17,306 nucleotides of DNA from DATFWC01 sp045801465. Lineage in GTDB: Bacteria > Pseudomonadota > Alphaproteobacteria > Rhizobiales > Xanthobacteraceae. The notes below the pieces were generated by a model, which made no database searches, was not told the origin of the DNA, and was given only the letters and a program-made list of their open reading frames with translations. A program made the position numbers and the translations under genes. The stretch is taken from assembly GCA_045801465.1 (NCBI GenBank), contig JBJMSU010000233.1, forward strand, positions 1 through 17,306, written 5' to 3'. Shown one piece after another: positions 6,199-14,132 of this stretch. Positions within the stretch are counted from its first letter, which is position 1, and each line of letters opens with the position of its first letter.

Positions 6199-6897
6199 TT
6201 ACCTCTTCGCTTCCGCCGCATCGTCGAGATAGGCGCGGATGGCGGCGAAGACGGCCCGGAACATATCCGGCGTGAGCGTGCCGGTATTGGTGTTCTGCCG
6301 CGAGCAGTGGTAGCTGTCGAACAGTTCCACGTGGCCGACGGTGTGGCGTGCGCCGTGGCCAAACGGGATCGCCGACGGACGGGCATCGAAGGCGCGCGCG
6401 ACGCTCTCATGGGCAATCCGTCCGAGCGCCAGGATGGCGCGCAGGCGCGGCATGTCGGCGATCGTCGATGCAAGAAACCTGCGGCAGGTCCTCACTTCCT
6501 CCGGCAACGGCTTGTTCTCGGGCGGCACGCAGCGGACCGCGTTGGTGATGCGCGCATCCACGAGCGTCAGTCGATCGTCGGCGCGGGCTTGGTACGTGCC
6601 GCGGGCAAAGCCGAATTCGTTGAGCGTGCGGTACAAGAGATCGCCGGCATAGTCCCCGGTAAAGGGGCGCCCGGTCCGGTTCGCGCCGCGCAATCCCGGC
6701 GCAAGGCCGACGATCAGCAGACGCGCGTTGCGCGGTCCGAACGAGGGGACCGGTGCGTTGAACCAGGACGGCTCGCGCGCGCGCAAGCTTTGTCGGAAAC
6801 CGGCGAGGCGCGGACAGAGCGGGCAATCGTGCGGCGGCTCGTGCGCGGCGGCGCTTTCTTTAGACCTGCGGTCGACCGCCCCGGGCGCATTCGTCAA
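6199..6897 (-). CDS. udgB: family 5 (UdgB-type) uracil-DNA glycosylase, [4Fe-4S]
   Basis: A 232-residue uracil-DNA glycosylase of family 5, which excises uracil and other deaminated bases such as hypoxanthine to start base-excision repair. The iron-sulfur ligands are visible: Cys25 and Cys28 in DCPLCPRL, and Cys123 and Cys138, spaced by 14, in VRCVPPENKPLPEEVRTC. The first active-site motif is GLAPGLRGANRTGRPFTGD (residues 64-82), typical of family 5 (family 4 has GEAPG with Glu). The second motif is His197 in SYHCSRQNTNTG. The best start is a TTG at 6897, overlapping the stop of the DUF4399 gene as TTGA, with AGGAT just upstream, so translation is probably coupled. A weak non-ATG start plus coupling implies low-level synthesis. 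A spurious overlap is possible, but no later start keeps the DCPLCPRL cysteines. Confidence 0.93.
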   Translation of the reverse strand: MTNAPGAVDRRSKESAAAHEPPHDCPLCPRLAGFRQSLRAREPSWFNAPVPSFGPRNARLLIVGLAPGLRGANRTGRPFTGDYAGDLLYRTLNEFGFARGTYQARADDRLTLVDARITNAVRCVPPENKPLPEEVRTCRRFLASTIADMPRLRAILALGRIAHESVARAFDARPSAIPFGHGARHTVGHVELFDSYHCSRQNTNTGTLTPDMFRAVFAAIRAYLDDAAEAKR

Positions 6898-7793
6898 ATC
6901 CTGCGGCTCCCGCGGAATGGACGCTTTTTCTTCGTTCTCGGCTTGGTCCCCACGACGATCTTGACCGGCTTGGACATGACGGGCGGGTTATGGGGAACGT
7001 GGTTCTCGTCGGCAAACAGCAGCTGCAGCGTGTGCCGACCGGGGGTGAGCGTCACTCTGGCTTCGGTCTGCCCGGCACCGAAGTGCAGGTGGTTGAAGTC
7101 ATTGGGGATCGGTTTGTCGAGCGGCGGCATTGGCGTGTCGACCAACAAGTGATGGTGGCCGGTATTGGGCTTCTCCACGCCGGCGGGCGCAATACCCATG
7201 TTAAGCAGGCCGAAGCGCACGACCGATTTCGGCGGGATGTAGTCACCGTTTTTCAGGTTCACGAAGTAGACGCTGGCGTCGGCCGGGGAGGGACGCCGGC
7301 CGGCAACTGCTGCAGCCTGGCCTGGCTCGACCACCGTGACCGTGATGCGCTCGGACATGACCGGCGGCGTGTGCGGGATATGGTCCTTGTCGGCCAGGAT
7401 CAGCTGCAACGTGTGCTTGCCCGGGGTGAGGCTCACCTCCGCCTCGGTCTGGCCGGATCCAAAATGCAGGTGGTTGAAATCGTTCGGGAGCGGCTTGTCG
7501 AGGGGTGGCGTTGGAACGTCGATGATCAGGTGATGATGACCAGCGTTCTCCCGGGCAAGCCCCGCCGGCGCGACTCCCATGTTGCGCAGGCCGAAGTGGA
7601 TGATCGGCTTGGGAGGGAGCGTCGCTCCGTCTTTGATGCCGACGAAATAGACCGCGGCGCCGGGAGCAGATGGCGTCGGCCCGCTTTTGGTCGGAGCCTG
7701 AGCCATGGCGTCCGTGGCAAAACCTGCGACGACGAACAAGCCTGCAGCAGCCCACAAACAAGTCTTGGCCGTTCGGCAGGTGACCGGCTTCAT
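6894..7793 (-). CDS. exported protein with two tandem DUF4399 domains
   Basis: A 299-residue exported protein. Residues 1-31 are a signal peptide (AAAGLFVVAGFATDAMA, cleavage before QAPT). Two copies of the DUF4399 domain follow with a 127-residue period (about 47-160 and 174-287). Each contains (A)VYFV-IK/LKDG, PP-K--I-FGLxNMGxAPAG, GHHHLxxDxPxPPLDKPxPNDFNHLHFGxGQTEAxVxLTPGxHTLQLxxADxxHxPHxPPVMSxxI. The repeat is also visible in the DNA, and the copies have diverged moderately. A lysine/arginine-rich tail (PRTKKKRPFRGSRRI) ends the protein. Function is unknown; the dense histidines in GHHHL, FNHLHF and DHIPH suggest metal binding (inference). A strong AGGAGGGGAG Shine-Dalgarno precedes the ATG at 7793. 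It overlaps the uracil-DNA glycosylase gene by 4 bp. Confidence 0.88.
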   Translation of the reverse strand: MKPVTCRTAKTCLWAAAGLFVVAGFATDAMAQAPTKSGPTPSAPGAAVYFVGIKDGATLPPKPIIHFGLRNMGVAPAGLARENAGHHHLIIDVPTPPLDKPLPNDFNHLHFGSGQTEAEVSLTPGKHTLQLILADKDHIPHTPPVMSERITVTVVEPGQAAAVAGRRPSPADASVYFVNLKNGDYIPPKSVVRFGLLNMGIAPAGVEKPNTGHHHLLVDTPMPPLDKPIPNDFNHLHFGAGQTEARVTLTPGRHTLQLLFADENHVPHNPPVMSKPVKIVVGTKPRTKKKRPFRGSRRI

Positions 7794-7824
7794 TCTCCCC
7801 TCCTGGTCAGCGCATGTGCATGTT

Positions 7825-7853
7825 CGGAATGCGCGATTTGACTGCTGAATGTC
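7825..7853 (-). promoter_or_regulatory. weak candidate promoter upstream of the DUF4399 gene
   Basis: On the minus strand TTGCAT is followed after 17 bp by TCAAAT in the ~200-bp space between the NYN-gene stop and the DUF4399 start. Matches are 3/6 and 4/6, so this is only a candidate. No terminator with a T tract separates the two genes. Confidence 0.2.
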
Positions 7854-7992
7854 GCAATATGCAAGGCGAGAATACGGCGCGGAAAATAGCGCGTCGCTAT
7901 CGCGGTGTGTGATGTCGCACCACTGCCACAGCAGATCATGGAAGGCGCCGCACCATGCGGTCGCCCGCGCACAGAACTACTGCCGATGGGGC

Positions 7993-8628
7993 TTAGTCTT
8001 CGAAGTCGTCGTCGGCGCCGGCGCGTTGCGGGGCGGTGCTGCGCTGGAGGAACTGAGGCGTGTGCTGACGCGGCTCGCGCGCCTCGCGCGCCGCGCGTTC
8101 GGCCGGGTCGCGCCCGATCTTGGGCTGGAGCTCGACGATGTCGACGAACTGGTCCGCCTGCCGGCGCAGTTCGTCAGCCACCATGGGTGGTTGCGTCGAG
8201 ATCGTCGAGACGACGACAACCCTCACGCCACGCCGCTGCATCGCCTCGACCAATGAGCGAAAGTCGCCGTCGCCCGAGAACAGCACCATCTGGTCGATAT
8301 GCTCGGCAATTTCCATGGCATCGACGGCGAGCTCGATGTCCATGTTCCCTTTGACCTTGCGCCGCCCGGTCTGGTCCACGAACTCCTTGGTGGCTTTGGT
8401 CACGACCGTGTAGCCGTTGTAGTCGAGCCAATCGATCAACGGCCGGATCGACGAGTACTCCTGATCCTCGATGACGGCGGTGTAGTAGAACGCCCGCAGG
8501 AGATATCCGCGCGACTGGAACTCGCGCAGGAGGCGCTTGTAATCGATATCGAAACCGAGAGACTTGGCGGTGGCGTAGAGGTTGGCGCCGTCGATGAACA
8601 GCGCGATTTTCTCGGTGTCGGAGCCCAT
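7993..8628 (-). CDS. NYN domain (LabA/DUF88 family) putative ribonuclease
   Basis: A 211-residue NYN-domain protein of the LabA-like/DUF88 group, a PIN-related nuclease fold thought to cut RNA with bound divalent metal. The acidic site is intact: Asp13 and Asn16 in LFIDGANLY, Asp97 in KGNMDIELAVDAM, and Asp120/Asp122 in LFSGDGDF. The C-terminal ~40 residues (from about 170) are charged and proline/glutamine rich, ending DDDFED, and are probably disordered. The frame extends to 8661, but the ATG at 8628 (MGSDTEKIALFIDGAN) with GAGAG upstream fits the family. It is divergent from rpoZ with ~280 bp between. From memory, this gene lies between smpB and rpoZ in many Rhizobiales, suggesting a conserved but unassigned RNA-metabolism role. 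Confidence 0.92.
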   Translation of the reverse strand: MGSDTEKIALFIDGANLYATAKSLGFDIDYKRLLREFQSRGYLLRAFYYTAVIEDQEYSSIRPLIDWLDYNGYTVVTKATKEFVDQTGRRKVKGNMDIELAVDAMEIAEHIDQMVLFSGDGDFRSLVEAMQRRGVRVVVVSTISTQPPMVADELRRQADQFVDIVELQPKIGRDPAERAAREAREPRQHTPQFLQRSTAPQRAGADDDFED

Positions 8629-8738
8629 GGCTGCTCTCGTAATCAAATGCCACGTCGACAATCTAAGCGCCGCCAGCCCCCTCGGTCGGCCAGGAGCGGC
8701 GGTGGATCATCTGAATGGGAACGATATCGTCCGCATTT

Positions 8739-8767
8739 TTGACGGGTCCTGTCCTGACCCCGACAAC
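8739..8767 (+). promoter_or_regulatory. rpoZ: candidate promoter for rpoZ
   Basis: TTGACG (8739-8744, 5/6 match) and GACAAC (8762-8767, 3/6 match) are 17 bp apart in the divergent NYN/rpoZ space. The 5' untranslated region would be about 140 bases. The -10 element is poor, so confidence is low. Confidence 0.22.
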
Positions 8768-8912
8768 GGACTGGTCGCAATTGGGTTCCCGTCCGTTGCT
8801 AACAGAGGCCCGGGGGTCTCGCCAAGCCTTAAAATTCGACCTTGCGCTTTCGCCGCAATCGCACTACGTAACGGCAGCTTTTCTCAACACCCACTGGTTA
8901 AGAGGAGTGGCC

Positions 8913-9320
8913 ATGGCCCGGGTCACCGTGGAAGACTGTATCGACAAGGTCGAAAACCGTTTCGACCTGGTCCTGCTCGCCAGCCACCGGGCGCGGACGA
9001 TCTCGTCGGGCGCCCAGATCACCGTCGAGCGCGACAACGACAAGAACCCGGTCGTCGCGCTGCGTGAGATCGCCGACAAGACGATCTCGCCGGAGGACCT
9101 GAGGGAGGAGCTGGTCCATTCGCTGCAGAAATACGTCGAGGTGGACGAGCCGGAACCGGAGGCGGTTCCCTTGATCGCTGGCCAAGGCGGGGTCGATGTG
9201 GACGATACCGAGATGATCGTCGGCGACCGCATGACCGAGGAAGAACTGCTCAGAGGGCTCGAGGGCCTCACCCCGCCCGAGCAGCAGCCGGAGCCGATGG
9301 AGCCGGACGACGAGGATTAA
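8913..9320 (+). CDS. rpoZ: DNA-directed RNA polymerase omega subunit
   Basis: Omega helps fold and assemble the beta' subunit of RNA polymerase and forms part of a ppGpp-binding site with it. The 135-residue product starts with the family signature ARVTVEDCIDKVENRFDLVLLASHRARTISSGAQITVERDNDKNPVVALREIADKTI, where the RA..(I/L)SSGA and ALREIA segments are most conserved. An acidic tail from about residue 70 to the end (DEPEPEAVP...EPMEPDDED) makes it longer than the ~90-residue E. coli protein; such tails are usual in alphaproteobacteria. The open frame begins at 8715, but the ATG at 8913 has AAGAGGAG at good spacing and gives the conserved N-terminus. rsh follows after a terminator; rpoZ beside a spoT/rsh gene is also the E. 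coli order. Confidence 0.97.
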   Translation: MARVTVEDCIDKVENRFDLVLLASHRARTISSGAQITVERDNDKNPVVALREIADKTISPEDLREELVHSLQKYVEVDEPEPEAVPLIAGQGGVDVDDTEMIVGDRMTEEELLRGLEGLTPPEQQPEPMEPDDED

Positions 9321-9354
9321 CACCTCTTAAACCTCGTTTCTGCGACGTTGCTTT

Positions 9355-9386
9355 CGGCCCGGATCGACCCGGGCCGTTTGTTTTTT
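9355..9386 (+). terminator. intrinsic terminator after rpoZ
   Basis: CGGCCCGG (9355-9362) and CCGGGCCG (9369-9376) form a perfect 8-bp GC-rich stem with a 6-base loop, directly followed by TTTGTTTTTT (9377-9386). It lies 35 bp past the rpoZ stop. This is the only terminator in the window with a full T tract, and it implies that rsh needs its own promoter or antitermination. Confidence 0.92.
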
Positions 9387-9408
9387 GGCAACCACAAGCC
9401 GCATGGCC

Positions 9409-9424
9409 TTGCGGAGATCCGCAA
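9409..9424. promoter_or_regulatory. 16-bp dyad upstream of rsh
   Basis: TTGCGGA (9409-9415) and TCCGCAA (9418-9424) are exact reverse complements around a GA centre. The dyad lies between the rpoZ terminator and the rsh start (GTG at 9487). TTGCGG could also act as a poor -35 box, with GATATC (9432-9437) 17 bp downstream as a poor -10. It could be an operator for rsh transcription or a small RNA hairpin. Confidence 0.4.
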
Positions 9425-9486
9425 TGGGCGTGATATCCTGAACTGACGGCGCTTCGATCTTAAACGCCGAGGCGGGAGGCTCGCGC

Positions 9487-11835
9487 GTGCCCCAGTCCAG
9501 CACCAAGCTGCCGCGGATGCAGAACCAGGCGCACCGCCGCGCCGAGCCCGACGGCGTCGTCGACACGCTGCCGGAGAATGTCGCGACGACCCGGGAAGCG
9601 CCTGAAAAGCCGCGAAAAAAATCAGGCGTGATGCGTCAGTTCGAGCTCATCGAGCGGGTCCGACGCTACAATCCCAACAGCAACGAGGCGCTGCTCGACC
9701 GGGCCTATGTTTATGCCATGAAGGCCCATGGCTCGCAGATCAGGGCCTCCGGCGATCCCTATTTCAGCCATCCGTTGGAAGTGGCGGCGATCGTCACCGA
9801 CCTCAAGCTCGACGATGCCACCATCGTGGCGGCCCTCCTGCATGACACGATCGAGGATACGCCGGCCACCCGGGCGGAGATCGACGAGCTGTTCGGTCAC
9901 GAGATCGGCACCCTGGTCGAGGGGCTGACCAAGCTGAAAAAGCTCGACCTCGTCACCAAGGAGGCCAAGCAGGCGGAGAACCTGCGCAAGCTCCTGCTCG
10001 CCATCGCCGACGACGTTCGCGTGCTCCTGGTGAAGCTTGCCGACCGTCTCCACAACATGCGCACGCTCGAGCATGCGCCGCCCGACACGCGCCGGCGCAT
10101 GGCCGAGGAGACCATCGATATCTATGCCCCGTTGGCCGGCCGCATGGGCATGCAGGAGATGCGCGATGAGCTCGAGGACCTGTCGTTCCGTGAGCTTCAC
10201 CCGGAGGCTTTCCGGGTCGTCACCCAGCGGCTGACCGCGCTCGCCGAACGCAATCGCGGCCTGATCGCCGAAATCGAGCAGCAGCTCAAGAAGAAGCTCA
10301 CCGAGCGCGGCATCGCGATCGACGTCAAGGGCCGGCAGAAGCGCGCCTATTCGATCTGGCGCAAGATGGAGCGCAAGTCGGTCGGGTTCGAGCAGCTCTC
10401 GGACATTTTCGGCTTCCGCCTGATCGTCCAGACGGTCGAGGAGTGCTATCGGGCGCTCGGCATCGTCCACACCACGTGGCCCATGGTGCCGGGACGGTTC
10501 AAAGATTACCTGTCGATCCCGAAGCAGAACGACTACCGATCGCTCCACACCACGGTGATCGGCCCGGAAAATCAGCGGGTCGAGCTGCAGATCAGGACCG
10601 CCGAGATGCACGCGATCGCCGAGTACGGCATCGCGGCCCATGCCTTGTACAAGGACGGACACGGCACGCCCTCGGAGATGCTGTCGCGGGAATCGAGCGC
10701 CTACGCCTGGCTCCGGCACACGATCGAGCTCCTCTCGGAAGGGTCGAACTCGGAGGAATTCCTCGAACACACCAAGCTCGAGCTGTTCCACGATCAGGTC
10801 TTCTGCTTCACGCCCAAGGGCAAGCTCATCGCCTTGCCACGCCGGGCCACGGCGATCGATTTTGCCTATGCGGTCCACACCGACGTCGGCAACACCGCGG
10901 TGGGCGTCAAGATCAATGGCCAGATCGCGCCGCTGGTGTCGGAGCTCGGTAACGGCGACGAGGTGGAAATCATCACCTCGAAGGCGCAGATCGCGCCCCC
11001 GGCAGCCTGGGAATTGATCGTCATCACCGGCAAGGCGCGTGCCGCCATCCGGCGCGCCACCCGGGCTGCGGTTCGCGCCCAATATGCCGGGCTCGGCCGG
11101 CGCATCGTCGAGCGCCTGTTCGCCCGCGCCAAGAAGGAATACTCCGACGAGAAGCTGCAAGGGGCGCTGCCGCGGCTGGCGCGCGCCTCGATCGAGGACC
11201 TGATGGCGGCGGTCGGCCGCGGCGAGATGAAGGCGGCCGACGTCGCCCGTGCCATGTACCCGGACTACAAAGAGGAACGGGCGACGCTGGCCCCGGCACC
11301 CAAATCGGACAGCGGGTGGTTCGGCCTGAAAAAGGCGCTGCCCCTGAAGTTCAAGGTGCCGGAGACCGCCGACGCCTGCGCGATCCCGATCCGCGGCACC
11401 AACAGCGACCTGCCGGTGAGTTTTGCACCCGATGGAGGGGCGGTGCCGGGCGATCGCATCGTCGGCATCATGACGCCGGGCGAAGGCATCACCATCTATC
11501 CGATCCAGTCGCTGTCGCTGAAGGAATTCGACGACGACAGCGAGCGCTGGCGCTGGCTCGACGTGCGCTGGGACGTCGACGACGGCAGTCCGCAACGCTT
11601 TCCGGCACGAGTCTCCGTCCAGTCGCTGAACGAGCCCGGCACGCTCGCCCAGATCGCCCAGGTGATCGCCGAGCATGATGGCAATATCGACAACATCCGC
11701 ATGACGCGGCGCGCGCCCGACTTCACCGACCTCCTGATCGACCTCGAGGTCTATGATCTCAAGCACCTCAATGCGATCATCGCCCAGTTGCGCGCCAAGG
11801 CCGTGGTGGCCAAGGTGGAGCGGGTGAACGGGTAG
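9487..11835 (+). CDS. rsh: bifunctional (p)ppGpp synthetase/hydrolase Rsh
   Basis: Rsh makes and degrades the alarmone (p)ppGpp and so controls the stringent response. Domains in order: an N-terminal HD hydrolase (His95 in YFSHPLEVA, His119-Asp120 in LLHDTIED, then RLHNMRTL), a synthetase (DIFGFRLIV, then RFKDYLSIPKQNDYRSLHTTV from Arg337, and ELQIRTAEMHAIAEYGIAAH), a TGS domain (about 437-497) and a C-terminal ACT domain (about 708-782). Arg-Phe-Lys-Asp at 337-340 is the RxKD type of bifunctional enzymes, unlike ExDD of RelA. Both active sites look intact, as expected of the single Rsh of Hyphomicrobiales. At 782 residues it is slightly long because of a ~48-residue N-terminal charged leader. 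I used the GTG at 9487 because GGGAGG lies 8 bases upstream; ATG codons at 9517 and 9631 (MRQFELIERVRRYNP) are alternatives. Confidence 0.96.
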   Translation: MPQSSTKLPRMQNQAHRRAEPDGVVDTLPENVATTREAPEKPRKKSGVMRQFELIERVRRYNPNSNEALLDRAYVYAMKAHGSQIRASGDPYFSHPLEVAAIVTDLKLDDATIVAALLHDTIEDTPATRAEIDELFGHEIGTLVEGLTKLKKLDLVTKEAKQAENLRKLLLAIADDVRVLLVKLADRLHNMRTLEHAPPDTRRRMAEETIDIYAPLAGRMGMQEMRDELEDLSFRELHPEAFRVVTQRLTALAERNRGLIAEIEQQLKKKLTERGIAIDVKGRQKRAYSIWRKMERKSVGFEQLSDIFGFRLIVQTVEECYRALGIVHTTWPMVPGRFKDYLSIPKQNDYRSLHTTVIGPENQRVELQIRTAEMHAIAEYGIAAHALYKDGHGTPSEMLSRESSAYAWLRHTIELLSEGSNSEEFLEHTKLELFHDQVFCFTPKGKLIALPRRATAIDFAYAVHTDVGNTAVGVKINGQIAPLVSELGNGDEVEIITSKAQIAPPAAWELIVITGKARAAIRRATRAAVRAQYAGLGRRIVERLFARAKKEYSDEKLQGALPRLARASIEDLMAAVGRGEMKAADVARAMYPDYKEERATLAPAPKSDSGWFGLKKALPLKFKVPETADACAIPIRGTNSDLPVSFAPDGGAVPGDRIVGIMTPGEGITIYPIQSLSLKEFDDDSERWRWLDVRWDVDDGSPQRFPARVSVQSLNEPGTLAQIAQVIAEHDGNIDNIRMTRRAPDFTDLLIDLEVYDLKHLNAIIAQLRAKAVVAKVERVNG

Positions 11836-11838
11836 GCC

Positions 11839-11865
11839 GGCGGTTCAGCCGAGCCGCCACCTTTT
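11839..11865 (+). terminator. probable intrinsic terminator after rsh
   Basis: GGCGGTTC (11839-11846) pairs with GAGCCGCC (11851-11858), with one wobble pair and an AGCC loop. ACC and TTTT (11862-11865) follow. It lies 3 bp after the rsh stop and 27 bp before pdxJ. The short T tract suggests partial termination with some read-through into pdxJ. Confidence 0.5.
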
Positions 11866-11891
11866 CCGATAAGATCAGCAAGATCAATAGT

Positions 11892-12644
11892 ATGGCTGGG
11901 AGCCGCAAACTTCGCCTCGGAGTCAATGTCGACCACGTCGCCACCGTCCGCAACGCCCGCGGCGGCACCCATCCCGACCCGGTGAGGGCCGCGCACTGTG
12001 CGATCGCAGCCGGTGCAGACGGGATCACGGCGCATCTGCGCGAGGACCGGCGCCATATCGCCGATGACGACATCGCCCGCCTCAAAGCCGAGATCCTCAA
12101 GCCGCTCAATCTCGAAATGGCGGCCACCGAGGAAATGGCGCGCATCGCGGTGAGGACCCGGCCGCATGCGGCCTGCCTGGTGCCCGAGCGGCGCCAGGAA
12201 CGCACCACCGAGGGCGGTCTCGACGTGGCGGGCCAGCACAATGTGCTGGCGCCCGTGGTGGCGCAGCTTAGGGACGCAGGCGTCCGCGTCTCGCTGTTCA
12301 TCGCCGCCGATCCGCACCAGATCGAGACCGCGGTCCGTATCGGTGCTCCGGTGATCGAAATCCACACCGGCGCCTGGTGCGATGCCATTGCGGATGGCCG
12401 TGCCAGCGCCGCCGAGGCCGAATGGGAGCGCATCCGTAAAGGCGCGCAGCTCGCGCACGCGGCCGGCCTCGAAGTGCATGCCGGCCACGGGTTGACCTAT
12501 GCCACGGCCGAGAGAATTGCCGGATTGCCCGAGGTCGTCGAGCTGAACATCGGCCATTTTCTGGTCGGGGAGGCGCTGTTCGACGGCCTGGCGGCAGCCG
12601 TAAGGGCCATGCGGGCGGCGATGGATCGAGGCCGGGGGGCATGA
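11892..12644 (+). CDS. pdxJ: pyridoxine 5'-phosphate synthase PdxJ
   Basis: PdxJ condenses 1-deoxy-D-xylulose 5-phosphate with 3-amino-2-oxopropyl phosphate to give pyridoxine 5'-phosphate, the last ring-closing step of the DXP-dependent vitamin B6 pathway (cytoplasm). The 250-residue TIM barrel has all family blocks: LGVNVDHVATVRNARGG, ADGITAHLREDRRHI (phosphate and substrate loop), LNLEMAATEEM, ACLVPERRQERTTEGGLDV, VSLFIAADPHQIE, IEIHTGAW, EVHAGHGLTY and ELNIGHFLVGEALF. The ATG at 11892 begins right before the first strand; its Shine-Dalgarno is poor (AAGATC region). Part of the rsh-pdxJ-(acpS)-lepB-rnc-era order of Rhizobiales, but the gene that should follow, acpS, is not present next to it. 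Confidence 0.97.
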   Translation: MAGSRKLRLGVNVDHVATVRNARGGTHPDPVRAAHCAIAAGADGITAHLREDRRHIADDDIARLKAEILKPLNLEMAATEEMARIAVRTRPHAACLVPERRQERTTEGGLDVAGQHNVLAPVVAQLRDAGVRVSLFIAADPHQIETAVRIGAPVIEIHTGAWCDAIADGRASAAEAEWERIRKGAQLAHAAGLEVHAGHGLTYATAERIAGLPEVVELNIGHFLVGEALFDGLAAAVRAMRAAMDRGRGA

Positions 12645-12787
12645 TCCCGCAGGACTGTCGAGGATCGCCGCAACCGCCAACTAACCCTAACCGGGCGACC
12701 ACGTAGTTTATGCAATCGGCTTAAGCCTGCCTTCATACGTACGGCCTACCACCATGGTCAGCTCGACTCATCCTACAGGCGGCTGCC

Positions 12788-14044
12788 ATGGATATGATGC
12801 GGATCATCGAAAACCTCTCTCGCACGTGGCGCAGATTGCGCTCGGATCGCCGCGGCAACGTTGCCATCATTTTTGGTCTTGCGATCCTACCAATATTCGG
12901 TGCCGTCGGTGCCGCCGTCGACTACAGCGCGGCCAATTCGTCACGAACCGAGATGCAGACGGCAGCTGATGACAGCGCACTGGCTGTAGCCAAGGAGGTC
13001 CGTAAACTCAATACGAGCCAGATTGATCAGAAAGGCAGCGATTATTTCAATGCCGATTTTCATCGGTCTAACACAAAGATCACGCAAGTGAAGACGGTCT
13101 ACGACCCGGCGAAGTCCACCGTGACCGTCACGGCGAGCGGGACCGTGAAAACCGCGTTCATGCAGCTCGTTCATGTGAGCCAAATGCCGATCGGCGCTCG
13201 GGCGGTTGCGATCGCTGCCAATGACGGGCTCGGTTGCGTGCTTTCGCTCAACCCCACCGTCAGCAGTGCCACGAGCATTTCAGGCACCGCAAATATCAAC
13301 CTCAAAGGCTGCGATCTTTACGATAATTCGAACAACACCAGCGCCCTTACCGCCAGTGGGTCAGGCAAACTTTCGGCTCGGTACGTTGGCGTGGTCGGTG
13401 GCGTCTCGGGCAAGGCGGCGATGACGACCAAGGACGGCCTGGACACCGGCATATCTCCGATTGCTGATCCTTACGCCGATACTACCTTTCCAGCCTTTTC
13501 GGGGTGCGACTATCATAACTATACCGTCAAAAGCGATACGACGCTTAGCGCCCCCAAGGTCTTTTGCAACGGCCTCAGCGTCAACGCCGGGGCGACTCTG
13601 ACGCTCAATCCGGGCATCTATTACATCGATCGAGGCAGTTTCAGCGTAAACGGCGGAGGAACCGTGAAAGGAACCGGCGTCACGATCGTCTTCACCTCGA
13701 GCACCGGGTCCAATTATGCCACGGCGTCGATCAACGGAGGTGCCAACATCAATTTGACGGCGCCGACCTCTGGCCCTACCGCCGGGATTGTGTTCTTCGG
13801 CGATCGCAAGGCGCCGGCTGGAACGGTGTTCAAGTTCGAAGGCGGAGCAACCCAGGTGTTTGGGGGCGCGCTTTACCTGCCGAAGGGCGACGTGAGCTTT
13901 GCCGGCGGCGCCGACACGACCACCGGCTGCACGAAGCTGATCGGAAATACGATCAAGTTCACCGGGGATACGAATTTCGCCCTCGACTGCAGCGGTCTCG
14001 GCACGAAGCCGATCGGGACTACCCTGGCAAGGCTGCTGCAATAG
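12788..14044 (+). CDS. TadE/TadG-type pilus-associated protein with beta-rich C-terminal part
   Basis: A 418-residue protein. Residues 1-50 are the TadE/TadG-like N-terminus: a basic stretch (RTWRRLRSDRRGN), one membrane helix (about 24-44, VAIIFGLAILPIFGAVGAAV), then DYSAANSSRTEMQTAADDSALAVAKE. Such proteins are anchored in the inner membrane with the rest in the periplasm and take part in, or accompany, Flp/Tad pilus assembly. From about residue 150 the sequence is rich in Gly, Ser, Thr and Asn with repeating short strands (LSVNAGATLTLNPGIYYIDRG, FSVNGGGTVKGTGVTIVF), suggesting a right-handed beta-helix rather than the vWA domain of classic TadG. The ATG at 12788 has AGGCGG before it. No other tad gene is here. 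AT-richer, Asn/Thr-rich coding contrasts with neighbours and hints at later insertion between pdxJ and lepB. Confidence 0.8.
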   Translation: MDMMRIIENLSRTWRRLRSDRRGNVAIIFGLAILPIFGAVGAAVDYSAANSSRTEMQTAADDSALAVAKEVRKLNTSQIDQKGSDYFNADFHRSNTKITQVKTVYDPAKSTVTVTASGTVKTAFMQLVHVSQMPIGARAVAIAANDGLGCVLSLNPTVSSATSISGTANINLKGCDLYDNSNNTSALTASGSGKLSARYVGVVGGVSGKAAMTTKDGLDTGISPIADPYADTTFPAFSGCDYHNYTVKSDTTLSAPKVFCNGLSVNAGATLTLNPGIYYIDRGSFSVNGGGTVKGTGVTIVFTSSTGSNYATASINGGANINLTAPTSGPTAGIVFFGDRKAPAGTVFKFEGGATQVFGGALYLPKGDVSFAGGADTTTGCTKLIGNTIKFTGDTNFALDCSGLGTKPIGTTLARLLQ

Positions 14045-14132
14045 AGCAGCGGTACGGCGTCAGCTTAGTAGGCCGCCAGTCGCGGCATAGAAGCGCCAGC
14101 CCGGCCGCCGCCGGCGGCTATGCCCGCCGATC

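Noticed and set aside
6307..7841. Two long plus-strand frames (about 280 residues each) opposite the glycosylase and DUF4399 genes
   Set aside because: Antisense shadows of genes with clear families; no family resemblance of their own.
9622..11766. A 714-residue open frame antisense to rsh
   Set aside because: It mirrors the codon pattern of rsh in GC-rich DNA, is rich in Arg/Asp/Leu/His/Gly, and matches no family I know; rsh itself has all catalytic motifs.
12718..12727. Perfect 10-bp palindrome GGCTTAAGCC before the Tad-type gene
   Set aside because: Too short and isolated to call an operator without conservation data.
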